Shown: positions 1 to 6,490 of the stretch, piece by piece | Numbering within the stretch: position 1 is the stretch's first letter | Layout of the letters: every line of letters starts with the position of its first letter | From: PVC group bacterium | GTDB lineage: Bacteria > Verrucomicrobiota > Kiritimatiellia > UBA8416 > PXDI01 | Direction: 5' to 3' | Assembly (NCBI GenBank): GCA_003565095.1 | Contig: PXDI01000378.1 | Location: 1 to 16,351, forward strand | Length of the DNA stretch: 16,351 nt | The notes under the pieces: model-generated | The model's input: only the letters and a program-made list of their open reading frames with translations | Told to the model about the DNA's origin: nothing | Databases searched by the model: none | Position numbers and translations under genes: made by a program

Positions 1-153
1 ATTAGGCGTTAGGCGTTAGGGAGATCTTCGAAATCAGCAAGAGCTTTCCTGCGGAAGAGCGATATGCTTTGACATATCAAGGCCGGCAAGATGCTGCGAT
101 CAATGCATGAAGTTCCTAACGACTAGCGCCTAACGACTAGCGCCTAACTCCTG
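1..153. repeat. Inverted heptad-repeat cassette around a gene relic
   Basis: The left side (about 2-20) is two and a half tandem copies of TTAGGCG. The right side (about 115-148), read on the minus strand, is an alternating array TTAGGCG-CTAGTCG-TTAGGCG-CTAGTCG-TTAGG, so the two sides form an inverted repeat built from 7-bp units. Between them lies a coding relic of a four-helix-bundle protein. I recall TTAGG-type inverted repeats flanking such intervening-sequence genes in other genomes, but I cannot check that here. Because the window starts at base 1, the left array may continue outside it. The repeats are directly visible. Their role as ends of a mobile cassette is inferred. Confidence 0.7.
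21..110 (+). pseudogene. Relic of four-helix-bundle (23S rRNA intervening-sequence type) protein
   Basis: The frame starting at 21 reads about 29 codons to a TGA at 108-110. It contains EIFEISKSFPAEERYALT, which closely resembles the helix-1/helix-2 junction of four-helix-bundle proteins of the S23/IVS (bAvd-like) family, typically E-I-Y-x-I-T-K-x-F-P-x-E-E-R-Y-G-L-T. The family is normally about 110-130 residues. Here both the N-terminal start and the C-terminal helices are missing, a stop (TAG at 3-5) lies just upstream in frame, and the reading after the conserved core is disrupted (LTYQGRQDAAINA where LTSQIRRA... is usual). It is therefore a deletion remnant, not a gene. The family match is from recognition of the motif and was not searched. 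Confidence 0.65.
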
Positions 154-167
154 GGGGAGAACAACCA

Positions 168-216
168 ATTAGCACCAAGTACTTGATGAAACGACGATTA
201 GCCCCAAGACTGGGGC
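168..216 (+). promoter_or_regulatory. Leader region with short direct repeat and hairpin upstream of the PPIase gene
   Basis: ATTAGCACCAAG (168-179) recurs as ATTAGCCCCAAG (198-209) 30 bp later. The second copy forms the left arm of a hairpin, GCCCCA (201-206), loop AGAC, TGGGGC (211-216). No T-run follows, so it is not a convincing terminator. A TTGACA lies at 224-229, but no -10 box stands at proper spacing. The structure is visible; a regulatory role is speculative. Confidence 0.3.
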
Positions 217-246
217 GCAATTATTGACAGAACGTATGAATAAACC

Positions 247-252
247 GGGAGA
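247..252 (+). promoter_or_regulatory. Ribosome binding site of the PPIase gene
   Basis: GGGAGA ends 6 nt before the ATG at 259. It supports that ATG as the start and explains the absence of any upstream signal-peptide extension. Confidence 0.6.
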
Positions 253-258
253 AATAAC

Positions 259-1194
259 ATGAATAATACAGCATTTACGCCAACCGGCATTACGGTAAAC
301 GGAGAGCCGCTTCCGCGGGAGGCAATCGAATATGAAGAGCAGCGTCTACGGCGTTTTTTCAGTGAGCACATGAATGAAACGGCGCTGAAAGAACAGCGCA
401 CGGAACTTATGCGCAAAGCCGTTGAGCAGGCCATTGGTGCAAAATTGATGATGAACGAAGCGATGCGGCTGGATTTGAAGGTGCCGGAAGATCTGATTGA
501 AAAACGTTTGAAAGAGTTAATGGAGCAGGCCGGCGGCGAGGAGAGTTTTAGCGCTTTGCTGGAGCGTGAGAATGTTTCTCTCGATACGATAAAAGAGGGC
601 ATTAGGCAGGGCGGCAAGGTGGATGTGCTGGTGGAGCAGGTTGTGCAGGATGCTGCTGAGCCGAACGAGGCGGAAATCAAGGAGTATTTTGAGGGACATC
701 GTGATGATTTCAGAAAACCCGAACGTGTCGCGGTGCAACACATTTTGAAGACGGTTGAGGCGGATGATGATCAGAACCAGAAAGAAACAGCGCGCTCGCT
801 GTTGTATGAAATCCGTCAGAAAATTGCTGAAGGGGTGGATTTTGCCGAACAGGCTGCCGCGCATTCTGATTGTCCCAGCGGCCGTAAAAGCGGCGGGAGT
901 CTCGGATGGTTTGCCCGCGGGACAATTCTGCCGGTACTGAATGATGCGGTATTTGCGATGGAGGTTGATGAACTCAGCGATGTGATTGAAAGTCCACTGG
1001 GGCTGCATCTGTTGCGCAAGACTGGGTATGAGGAGGGCGGTCCGGCGGTTTTTGAGGATGTGCAGGAGAATGTACGCGACCTGCTGCGTCATATGCGCCG
1101 TGGAGAAGCGCTGCGTGCGTATGTTGAAGACCTGCAGAAAAAATCCGTAATATCCGGAGTAGACAAGTTTATTGAGATGTTCAAGTCAGCATAA
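259..1194 (+). CDS. Parvulin-type peptidyl-prolyl cis-trans isomerase, cytoplasmic (PpiC/NifM-like)
   Basis: The 311-residue product has a helical, charged N-terminal part (about 1-150) like the SurA-N/trigger-type chaperone arm. A C-terminal parvulin rotamase domain (about 155-260) follows, recognisable from VAVQHIL, a central S-G-R-K-S-G-G-S-L-G-W-F block and the ending SPLGLHLL. Parvulins isomerise Xaa-Pro bonds during protein folding. Unlike most PpiC/SurA/PrsA homologues it has no signal peptide or lipobox: the N-terminus MNNTAFTPTGITVNGEPL is polar. It therefore probably acts in the cytoplasm, as the nitrogenase maturation factor NifM does, although no nif gene is in view. The start is chosen from the GGGAGA 6 nt upstream. 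The gene converges on the TauE-type gene with only 15 nt between stops. The family is secure; the client is unknown. Confidence 0.88.
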   Translation: MNNTAFTPTGITVNGEPLPREAIEYEEQRLRRFFSEHMNETALKEQRTELMRKAVEQAIGAKLMMNEAMRLDLKVPEDLIEKRLKELMEQAGGEESFSALLERENVSLDTIKEGIRQGGKVDVLVEQVVQDAAEPNEAEIKEYFEGHRDDFRKPERVAVQHILKTVEADDDQNQKETARSLLYEIRQKIAEGVDFAEQAAAHSDCPSGRKSGGSLGWFARGTILPVLNDAVFAMEVDELSDVIESPLGLHLLRKTGYEEGGPAVFEDVQENVRDLLRHMRRGEALRAYVEDLQKKSVISGVDKFIEMFKSA

Positions 1195-1209
1195 TTGAGG
1201 GCACATATG

Positions 1210-1992
1210 CTATTTATCCAGAAGCGCTCTGGTAATCAGCAGGACTGACGCGCCGAAGAGCACAAACTGGATTAATTTGGTATAATGTTCCTCGCGTGTA
1301 CGTTTTACGAGCATGTAGCCGCAGCCGACTCCCACCGGGATCAGGGGCAGCAGCAGCAGGGCGATGGAGATGTTTGCCGGGGTGAAACGTCCGGCTGCGG
1401 CAAAGGGAATCAGCTTGACGCCGTTGAGCACTAGGAAAAACGCGCCGATGGTGGCGGCAAACTGCATTTTGGGCAGGTTGCGCGGCAGCAGGTACATTTG
1501 CATCACCGGTCCGGCTGCATGAGCCAGGGTTGAGGTCAATCCGGCTGTCGCGCCGAAAAGCATGCCGTTGACCCGCTCCGGCAGCCGCCGGATATTGCGG
1601 CCTGTCAATCTGCCGCGGGCACCGTGCCAGAAACAGAAAGCAATCCCCAGCAGGCCGATAATCAGCCGCAATGCCCGGTCGGATAAACCGACACCCTGCT
1701 CGGGGGAAAATACGAACAATGCTGATCCGGCGGCAATTCCTGCAAGCATACCGGGAAACAGCGGCAGCAGGATTCTCCATTGGATGTAACGGTGATATAC
1801 CAGCCATGCCCCGATATCCATCAGGCATAGAATCGGCAGCATAAAGGCGACGGCCTGCCGGGTGGCTTCGGCGGAGGCCGGCCAGCTCAGCACAATCAGC
1901 GGCAGAGCCACATTGCCGATCGGGAAACCGCCTTTAGCCATTCCCAGCAGGAATACTGACAAAGCCAGCCAGAGCAGATTATGCGACGGCAT
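1210..1992 (-). CDS. TauE/SafE-family sulfite/anion exporter-like permease
   Basis: This is a hydrophobic membrane protein of about 260 residues with roughly eight predicted helices. The N-terminal signature LALSVFLLGMAKGGFPIGN corresponds to the first TauE/SafE repeat, whose family pattern is GxxKGxxGxGG. A second repeat-like GATAGLTSTLAHAAGPVMQMY occupies the middle, matching the family's typical internal duplication with a T-S-x-x-A-H-x-x-G-P core. The family exports sulfite, sulfoacetate or other organic anions, and the substrate here cannot be told. An upstream ATG at 2049 would add 19 polar residues but has no ribosome site. I prefer the ATG at 1992 because it places the first helix directly at the N-terminus as in relatives. 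The gene is divergent from lnt and convergent with the PPIase gene, so it is probably monocistronic. Confidence 0.85.
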   Translation of the reverse strand: MPSHNLLWLALSVFLLGMAKGGFPIGNVALPLIVLSWPASAEATRQAVAFMLPILCLMDIGAWLVYHRYIQWRILLPLFPGMLAGIAAGSALFVFSPEQGVGLSDRALRLIIGLLGIAFCFWHGARGRLTGRNIRRLPERVNGMLFGATAGLTSTLAHAAGPVMQMYLLPRNLPKMQFAATIGAFFLVLNGVKLIPFAAAGRFTPANISIALLLLPLIPVGVGCGYMLVKRTREEHYTKLIQFVLFGASVLLITRALLDK

Positions 1993-2096
1993 TCCGCCGG
2001 ATATGATTTCAGCTATCAAGTTGTTTTTCGCTCCACTGCATGCTATCAATATGGCTCAAGTACCAATAGAGAATGTTTATCAATAGCAGGATGACT

Positions 2097-2120
2097 GCCG
2101 GTATGCAATGCCGGCTTTAT
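2097..2120 (+). other. Hairpin in the leader of lnt
   Basis: GCCGGTAT (2097-2104), loop GCA, ATGCCGGC (2108-2115) can pair over eight positions (one G·T) and is followed by TTTAT. It lies before the preferred lnt start and contains the alternative ATG at 2108, which argues against that ATG. It could be a weak attenuator, or chance. Confidence 0.3.
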
Positions 2121-2140
2121 ATCTGACGGGGAATGGCATT

Positions 2141-3886
2141 ATGTCAATGACAGATAATTCGGGAAAGAAAGTCTGGTTTGCGCGGGCGGCAATGATTGCT
2201 GCCGGGTTACTGTTGGTGCCGGGATATGCGCCGTTTGCCGATGCCGGGGCCGGCTGGATTGCGCTTATCCCGCTGCTGCTGGCGGTGCCTTTTTTGTCAA
2301 GGCGGGATAATTTCCTGTTTGCGTGGTTTGGCGGCAGTCTGTTTTATCTGTTCACTCTTTCATGGCTACTGCGTCTGGGGGTTACCGGAGCTCCCTGGCC
2401 GCTGGCGGTGCTTGGTTGGTTGTTGCTGGCGCTATATTGCGGTCTTTACTGGGGACTGTTTGCATGGTTGTGGAGTTTTGCATGGACAAGTGACTGTTCG
2501 CCGTTGTGGGTGTTTCTGCGCAGCGCTGCTGATGCCGCAAACCGTTCTGCGGAAGATGAAGAAGAGATCAGGCGGGTGACCGACCCCACATTGCTGACGA
2601 TTTTCCGAATGTTGCTGGCGGTTGTTTTGTGGACCGGGCTGGAATATTTGCGTGGAACGCTGCTGACCGGTTTCCCGTGGAATCTGCTGGGGGTAACCCA
2701 GTACCGCAATATTGCGATTATCCAGGTGGCGGCATTGGGCGGGGTTTATGCAGTATCCGCTGTGGTCATGCTGTTGAACACAGGCCTGGCGCTGACTGCC
2801 CGGCGTCTTTGTCAGGCCGGCCTGGGTGGTGCAGGGCGGCGTCGCTTTCATGCTGAGTTAATGATAACATTAATAATTTGCGCGGTGGCCTGGATTCGCG
2901 GTGCGGATTACGCGCGCCGGACGCCCGCGCGCGGGGAAGGGGAGCTTCGTTCTATTGCGGTTGTCCAACCCAATATCCAGCAACGCCGCAAATGGGACGA
3001 TGCCGATAGTGCGCGGATATTGGACGATCTTGAAAAATACACCGGACTGGCGGCTTTAATGCGCCCGGCACTGATTGTCTGGCCGGAAACCGCGGTTCCG
3101 GCCGCTCTGCCGGATCCGGCGGTTCAAACATGGCTAGCGGATGCTTTCGATCTGGAAATACCTTTGCTGGTTGGCGCTCTGGAGTGGGGGGCTTTCCGTG
3201 AGGGTGAGCGGCAGTATTTGTACAACAGCAGTTTTCTGCTCGATAAACATGGCGACATTATCGCTACTTACCGGAAGCAGCATCTGGTGCCGTTTGGCGA
3301 ATATATTCCGCTTGAGCGCATTTTTCCGGTTCTCGGTAATTTGTCGCCGCTGGGCTTCAGTTGCCGGCCGGGGGAGGATGTTGTCACTCTGCAATTGCCG
3401 GATGGCACTGTGTTTGGTCCGCTGATTTGTTTTGAGGATATTATGCCATATCTTTCCCGCCGGGCCGTGCGTAACGGCGCCCGGCTGCTGGTTAACCAGA
3501 CCAATGACGGCTGGTTTGACGGTTCAAGTGGTCATGAGCAGCATTTGGCCAACGCGGTTTTCAGAACGGTGGAGCACCGTGTGGGGATGGTGCGTGCGGC
3601 GAACACCGGGGTGTCGGCTTTTATTGACCCTGCCGGACGTATTATAGCGATGGAAGACGGCGACGGCGGGCGCCGTACGGAGTTTGCCGGGTTTGCGGGG
3701 TCGGGCGTGTGGATTCGTGGACAAGACTCCCCGTCCACGCTGTATACGCGTTTCGGCGACTGGATGTGGGCCATTCCGTGCCTGTTGCTGAGCCTGCTGT
3801 GGACGGCGCTATGCTTACGAGCCGTGCGTTCCATGGCATACGGGAGTATCCCGAATGGCGCTAGCATAAGCTCATATCTTGATTAG
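2141..3886 (+). CDS. lnt: Apolipoprotein N-acyltransferase
   Basis: Lnt transfers an acyl chain from phospholipid to the N-terminal cysteine of lipoproteins in the inner membrane, the last step of lipoprotein maturation. The 581-residue product has several N-terminal membrane helices, then a nitrilase-type domain from about residue 260, then a last helix near the C-terminus. The catalytic triad is present: Glu316 in WPETAVP, Lys379 in YRKQHLVPFGEY and Cys430 in LICFED, spaced as in the E. coli enzyme (E267/K335/C387). NQTNDGWF and RAANTG motifs follow. A charged insert (about 115-152, with a run of Asp/Glu) separates two membrane helices and makes the protein longer than E. coli Lnt (512). 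I chose the ATG at 2141 because GGGGA stands 8 nt upstream; 2108 is an alternative. The last 18 or so codons lie inside a repeat element (see findings). Confidence 0.95.
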   Translation: MSMTDNSGKKVWFARAAMIAAGLLLVPGYAPFADAGAGWIALIPLLLAVPFLSRRDNFLFAWFGGSLFYLFTLSWLLRLGVTGAPWPLAVLGWLLLALYCGLYWGLFAWLWSFAWTSDCSPLWVFLRSAADAANRSAEDEEEIRRVTDPTLLTIFRMLLAVVLWTGLEYLRGTLLTGFPWNLLGVTQYRNIAIIQVAALGGVYAVSAVVMLLNTGLALTARRLCQAGLGGAGRRRFHAELMITLIICAVAWIRGADYARRTPARGEGELRSIAVVQPNIQQRRKWDDADSARILDDLEKYTGLAALMRPALIVWPETAVPAALPDPAVQTWLADAFDLEIPLLVGALEWGAFREGERQYLYNSSFLLDKHGDIIATYRKQHLVPFGEYIPLERIFPVLGNLSPLGFSCRPGEDVVTLQLPDGTVFGPLICFEDIMPYLSRRAVRNGARLLVNQTNDGWFDGSSGHEQHLANAVFRTVEHRVGMVRAANTGVSAFIDPAGRIIAMEDGDGGRRTEFAGFAGSGVWIRGQDSPSTLYTRFGDWMWAIPCLLLSLLWTALCLRAVRSMAYGSIPNGASISSYLD

Positions 3887-3915
3887 AGAGGTCCTCAAAA
3901 GTCTTGCATTGGTAA

Positions 3916-3941
3916 CGCTCGCTGACCTTGGTCGGCGAGCG
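3916..3941. repeat. GC-rich hairpin, left inner repeat of the palindromic element
   Basis: CGCTCGCTGACC, loop TT, GGTCGGCGAGCG forms a 12-bp stem with one G·T pair. It is followed by A's rather than T's on the plus strand, so it does not look like an intrinsic terminator. Its partner at 4079-4106 carries the same core in inverted orientation. Confidence 0.75.
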
Positions 3942-4078
3942 GAAAAATTGAGAGAAAGAAAACAACAAAGCGCAAACATAAAAGAGCCCACATCGAGCAA
4001 GTATTGAGGAAAACTGCTTGATTTGCTCAATCCGGGCTCAAGTTTGTTCTTTTCAGGATCTTTCTGTATCCGATTTTT

Positions 4079-4106
4079 CCGTCCGCCGACCAAGGTCAGC
4101 GGACGG
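4079..4106. repeat. GC-rich hairpin, right inner repeat of the palindromic element
   Basis: CCGTCCGCCGACC, loop AA, GGTCAGCGGACGG has a 13-bp stem with one C·A mismatch, which is a G·T on the other strand. The outer stem pairs differ from the left copy (TCCGC/GCGGA against CTCGC/GCGAG) yet remain complementary, i.e. compensatory change. That suggests the stem itself is under selection. Confidence 0.75.
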
Positions 4107-4173
4107 GAGAGAGACTTCGGCCGCCAAAAAGCTTAAGCTAGCGCCATTCGGGAAAGTCCAATATGGCATAGTG

Positions 4174-4201
4174 TTGACATGGCTTGCCAGTATGTTAGAG
4201 T
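4174..4201 (+). promoter_or_regulatory. Predicted sigma70 promoter of the PUR-CNNM operon
   Basis: A perfect TTGACA (4174-4179) is followed after 16 nt by TAGAGT (4196-4201, four of six matches). The -10 region overlaps a small dyad, GTTAGA-gt-TCTAAC (4194-4207), which could be an operator. The box begins 3 bp after the palindromic element ends and lies about 40 bp before the first gene of the operon. This is prediction from sequence only. Confidence 0.45.
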
Positions 4202-4241
4202 TCTAACTGTTTTATGCATAGTTTGAATTTATTTTAGTGGT

Positions 4242-4472
4242 GTGGCTGTGGATAAAGAAATTTTCAGCCGGCATTTCAATGTCGAACGGAAGCTGTTGTA
4301 TTTTGATTTGCGGGAGAATCAACGCGGCCGTTTTCTGCGTATAACCGAGGACGTTGGCGGGAGACGTGATGCTGTTATTATTCCATCCGCCGGGCTGGAG
4401 CAGTTGCGTGCGGTTGTAGAAGAGCTGATTAAGGCGGATGCCGAAGCCGGGCCTCCGCAGTCATCCGGGTAA
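4242..4472 (+). CDS. PUR-family (Pur-alpha-like) DNA/RNA-binding protein, single repeat
   Basis: A small 76-residue protein. Residues 8-60 carry the PUR-repeat pattern: KLLYFDLRENQRGRFLRITE, then GGRRDAVIIP and a closing helix LEQLRAVVEELIKA. This beta-beta-beta-beta-alpha layout is that of eukaryotic Pur-alpha repeats and bacterial homologues such as BpuR of Borrelia, which bind single-stranded DNA or RNA as dimers. One repeat per chain implies homodimerisation. The start is a GTG at 4242; no strong ribosome site is seen, and a second GTG two codons on (4248) is possible. It is the first gene of the operon, 12 nt upstream of the LolA-like gene. The family assignment is confident. The role (post-transcriptional regulator or nucleoid protein) is inferred from relatives. 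Confidence 0.82.
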   Translation: MAVDKEIFSRHFNVERKLLYFDLRENQRGRFLRITEDVGGRRDAVIIPSAGLEQLRAVVEELIKADAEAGPPQSSG

Positions 4473-4484
4473 GCAGGGGATTCT

Positions 4485-5240
4485 GTGAAGTCGCGGTGTT
4501 GTTTATTATTTATATTTACGATTTTTCTGCCGGTGATGCTGTCTGCCGGAAAGTCCACAGTTGCGGGTGATCCGGCGGTGGCGCGGCTGCTGGATGACGT
4601 GGTGGCGCGGCTGCCGGAGGAAAAACTGGTTGTCGAAGGCATTGCCACTGTCAGGCAGCGTGAGGGTATGCGACGCGGCATGGTGGAGGATGAATTCCGT
4701 TTTACCGTCGAGTTGGAGCTGGGTGCCGATCCGCCGCGGGCCGGTTATGCATTGTTCTCTATGTCGGGAGTTCCGCTGGAACATATGGAGGTTGTTCATA
4801 CGGTGGCCGCCAATCCGCAGCTTGTCTATCGTAAGGGCGCGACACTTGAGCCGGCGGAAGCCCCGCCTATTGACGAATTTGTGAGAGGTTCTGACCTGAC
4901 CTGGCGGGACCTGTCGTTGGCATTCCTGTGGTGGCGTAAAGGAACGTTTTCCGGTCATGACCGTTTGCGCGGCAGAACCTGTACGGTTGTCGACCTGCTG
5001 CCGCCTGAATCAACTGAAGGCCGGAATGAGTCGGTCAGGCTGTGGATTGATGATGAAAGTCTCATGCTGTTGCAGGCCGAAACGGTTGTTGACGGTAAAA
5101 CTGTCAGACGCTTGTGGGTACGCAGTGTCAAGCAGATTGCCGACCGTTGGATGCTGAAAGATATGGAGGTAGAATCTTATCCGGGACGCCGTCGCACCAG
5201 GATGACAGTCGAGGAGGTATCCGCCCCCGGGCCATCATGA
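4485..5240 (+). CDS. Exported LolA-like outer-membrane lipoprotein-sorting protein
   Basis: The 251-residue product starts at a GTG with a clear signal peptide (MKSRCCLLFIFTIFLPVMLSAG, cleavage probably around residue 22-27). No lipobox cysteine follows at a typical place, so it should be periplasmic. The C-terminal part has strands typical of LolA/LolB-like folds of the lipoprotein-sorting superfamily: LWIDDESLMLLQAETVVDGK, then an R-M-T-V-E-E-V ending. Such domains form a half-barrel that carries lipids or lipoproteins. With lnt upstream the context fits envelope biogenesis, but this is not canonical LolA and the cargo is unknown. Its TGA overlaps the ATG of the next gene (ATGA at 5237-5240). 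Confidence 0.7.
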   Translation: MKSRCCLLFIFTIFLPVMLSAGKSTVAGDPAVARLLDDVVARLPEEKLVVEGIATVRQREGMRRGMVEDEFRFTVELELGADPPRAGYALFSMSGVPLEHMEVVHTVAANPQLVYRKGATLEPAEAPPIDEFVRGSDLTWRDLSLAFLWWRKGTFSGHDRLRGRTCTVVDLLPPESTEGRNESVRLWIDDESLMLLQAETVVDGKTVRRLWVRSVKQIADRWMLKDMEVESYPGRRRTRMTVEEVSAPGPS

Positions 5241-6490
5241 ACATGTTCTGGATCATTCATCCGGCCGGTTTGTTGCTGCTGCTAGTTTTTTCCGCCTTCT
5301 TTTCCAGTTCCGAAACGGCGCTGTTTTCGCTGAACAGTATTCAGATTCACCGTTTACGGCAGAAACACGGTGCCGCCGGGCGGCGCGTGGCGGATTTGCT
5401 GGCGCATCCCGCGACGGTGCTTTCAACGATTCTTATCGGTAACACCTTTGTCAATATTGCCTCTTCCGCGCTGGCCTATACCTTTTTTGAAGGAATATTT
5501 CCCGGGCGCGGGGAATTGGCGGCGATTCCGGTAATGACCATTATTCTGCTGCTGTTCTGTGAAGTTACTCCCAAACGCATCGCCATGCACCATGCTGAGC
5601 GCATGGCGCTGCTGTATAGTCCGGTTCTTAAGATGCTGGTTGTTCTGTTGTATCCATTCCGGGTGATAATAGAGCAGTTTGCAAAAGTTTTCAGCCATCA
5701 GCTTGCGCCACGCCGTCCGGCACTGACGGAAGATGAGTTCATGACGGTTGTTGAGGTCGGCGAGGAGGAGGGCTTGCTGGATGAAGAGGAGCGTTCAATG
5801 GTGGACGGGATTATCCGGCTTGAGGAAATGCAGGTTAGCGACATTATGACCCCGCGTGTTGATTTAACCGGGGTAAGTGTTGATGCGCCGCGCGAGGAGT
5901 TTATGCGGGTTGCCGCAAGTGTCACATTCCGTTTTCTGCCGGTTTTTCGTGGTTCGCTGGATCATATTGAAGGCTTTCTGGATGTGCCTGCATTTCTTTT
6001 GAACAATGAGGGTGATCCGCACCGGCATGTTGCTCCGCCTTTTCTTGTTCCTGAAACCTGTCCTTTAGACACATTGTTGTCGATCATGCAGCGCGAGCGG
6101 CATCGTGTTGCGGTGGTTATTGACGAGTTCGGCGGGACGGCCGGTCTGGTGACGCGCGGGGATATTCTGGAAGAGATTGCCGACGATGTTGAAAATGAAT
6201 TCGGCGAAATGCGTCCGGATATTGAAGCGGTCAGTGAAAACCGCTGGCTGATTGACGGCAGCACCAGTCTTGAGGATGTTAATTACGAGTTGGATTTGAA
6301 TCTTGAAGCGGAGGGTGCCGACCGGATTGCGGGCTGGGTTAACGCGCATGCGGAGCGTCTGCCGCGGGTCGGTGAGGTCATTTCAGCACAAGGCGTGCGT
6401 GTTGCGGTACAACGTTTGCGCCGGCACCGCATAACGCTGGTAATACTTGAGAAACTGCCGGGCGGCGCTGAGCGCGGGGATGATTCATGA
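5237..6490 (+). CDS. CNNM/CorC (HlyC) family membrane protein with CBS pair
   Basis: This 417-residue protein has all three standard modules. A DUF21/CNNM membrane domain (about 1-180) opens with LVFSAFFSSSETALFSLN and contains NTFVNIASSALAY. A CBS pair (about 200-315) begins at VSDIMTPRVDL and ends VTRGDILEEIADDVENEFGE. A CorC_HlyC domain (about 333-410) contains DRIAGWVNAHAERLPRVGE. CNNM proteins handle Mg2+ (efflux, sensing) and, in some bacteria, Na+/Mg2+ exchange; the old name hemolysin is misleading. An open frame extends upstream to 5114, but the ATG at 5237 is right: it starts the first helix and overlaps the preceding stop by 4 nt. It is followed by a second, shorter paralogue. Confidence 0.92.
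   Translation: MNMFWIIHPAGLLLLLVFSAFFSSSETALFSLNSIQIHRLRQKHGAAGRRVADLLAHPATVLSTILIGNTFVNIASSALAYTFFEGIFPGRGELAAIPVMTIILLLFCEVTPKRIAMHHAERMALLYSPVLKMLVVLLYPFRVIIEQFAKVFSHQLAPRRPALTEDEFMTVVEVGEEEGLLDEEERSMVDGIIRLEEMQVSDIMTPRVDLTGVSVDAPREEFMRVAASVTFRFLPVFRGSLDHIEGFLDVPAFLLNNEGDPHRHVAPPFLVPETCPLDTLLSIMQRERHRVAVVIDEFGGTAGLVTRGDILEEIADDVENEFGEMRPDIEAVSENRWLIDGSTSLEDVNYELDLNLEAEGADRIAGWVNAHAERLPRVGEVISAQGVRVAVQRLRRHRITLVILEKLPGGAERGDDS

Larger units (their letters stand above)
3831..4171. mobile_element. MITE-like nested palindromic element (non-coding)
   Basis: This region between lnt and the next gene is a long imperfect palindrome. The best terminal repeats are 3850-3872 and 4130-4152, 23 bp each with one mismatch (core CCCGAATGGCGCTAGC), and the similarity extends more weakly to about 41 bp (3831-3871 against 4131-4171). 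Inside are two GC-rich hairpins related as an inverted pair (3916-3941 and 4079-4106, sharing GCTGACCTTGGTCGGC) and a central fold (GAGCCC 3984-3989 with GGGCTC 4034-4039; GAGCAA 3995-4000 with TTGCTC 4023-4028). There is no transposase, and the small open frames through it are by-products of the palindrome. No clear target-site duplication was found. A MITE or other non-autonomous IS derivative is the likeliest reading. Confidence 0.65.

Noticed and set aside
224..229. TTGACA as -35 box of the PPIase gene
   Set aside because: The only TAT-like -10 (235-240) is 5 nt away and nothing suitable lies 16-18 nt downstream before the ribosome site.
198..743. Long minus-strand open frame opposite the PPIase gene
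   Set aside because: It has Ser/Cys-rich composition typical of an antisense shadow, while the plus-strand frame encodes a recognisable parvulin.
3916..3950. GC-rich hairpin as intrinsic terminator for lnt
   Set aside because: The stem is followed by GAAAAATT on the plus strand, not a T-run. The same orientation problem applies to the right copy read on the minus strand.
3872..4206. Short open frames on both strands between lnt and the PUR gene, sharing an RRPRSA-like peptide
   Set aside because: The shared peptide arises because both frames read through inverted copies of the same hairpin. There is no ribosome site, no recognisable domain, and the region is a palindromic repeat.
5114..5236. 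N-terminal extension of the first CNNM protein
   Set aside because: The sequence overlaps the LolA-like gene in another frame, is polar and basic, and the ATG at 5237 starts directly at the first membrane helix with an ATGA overlap.
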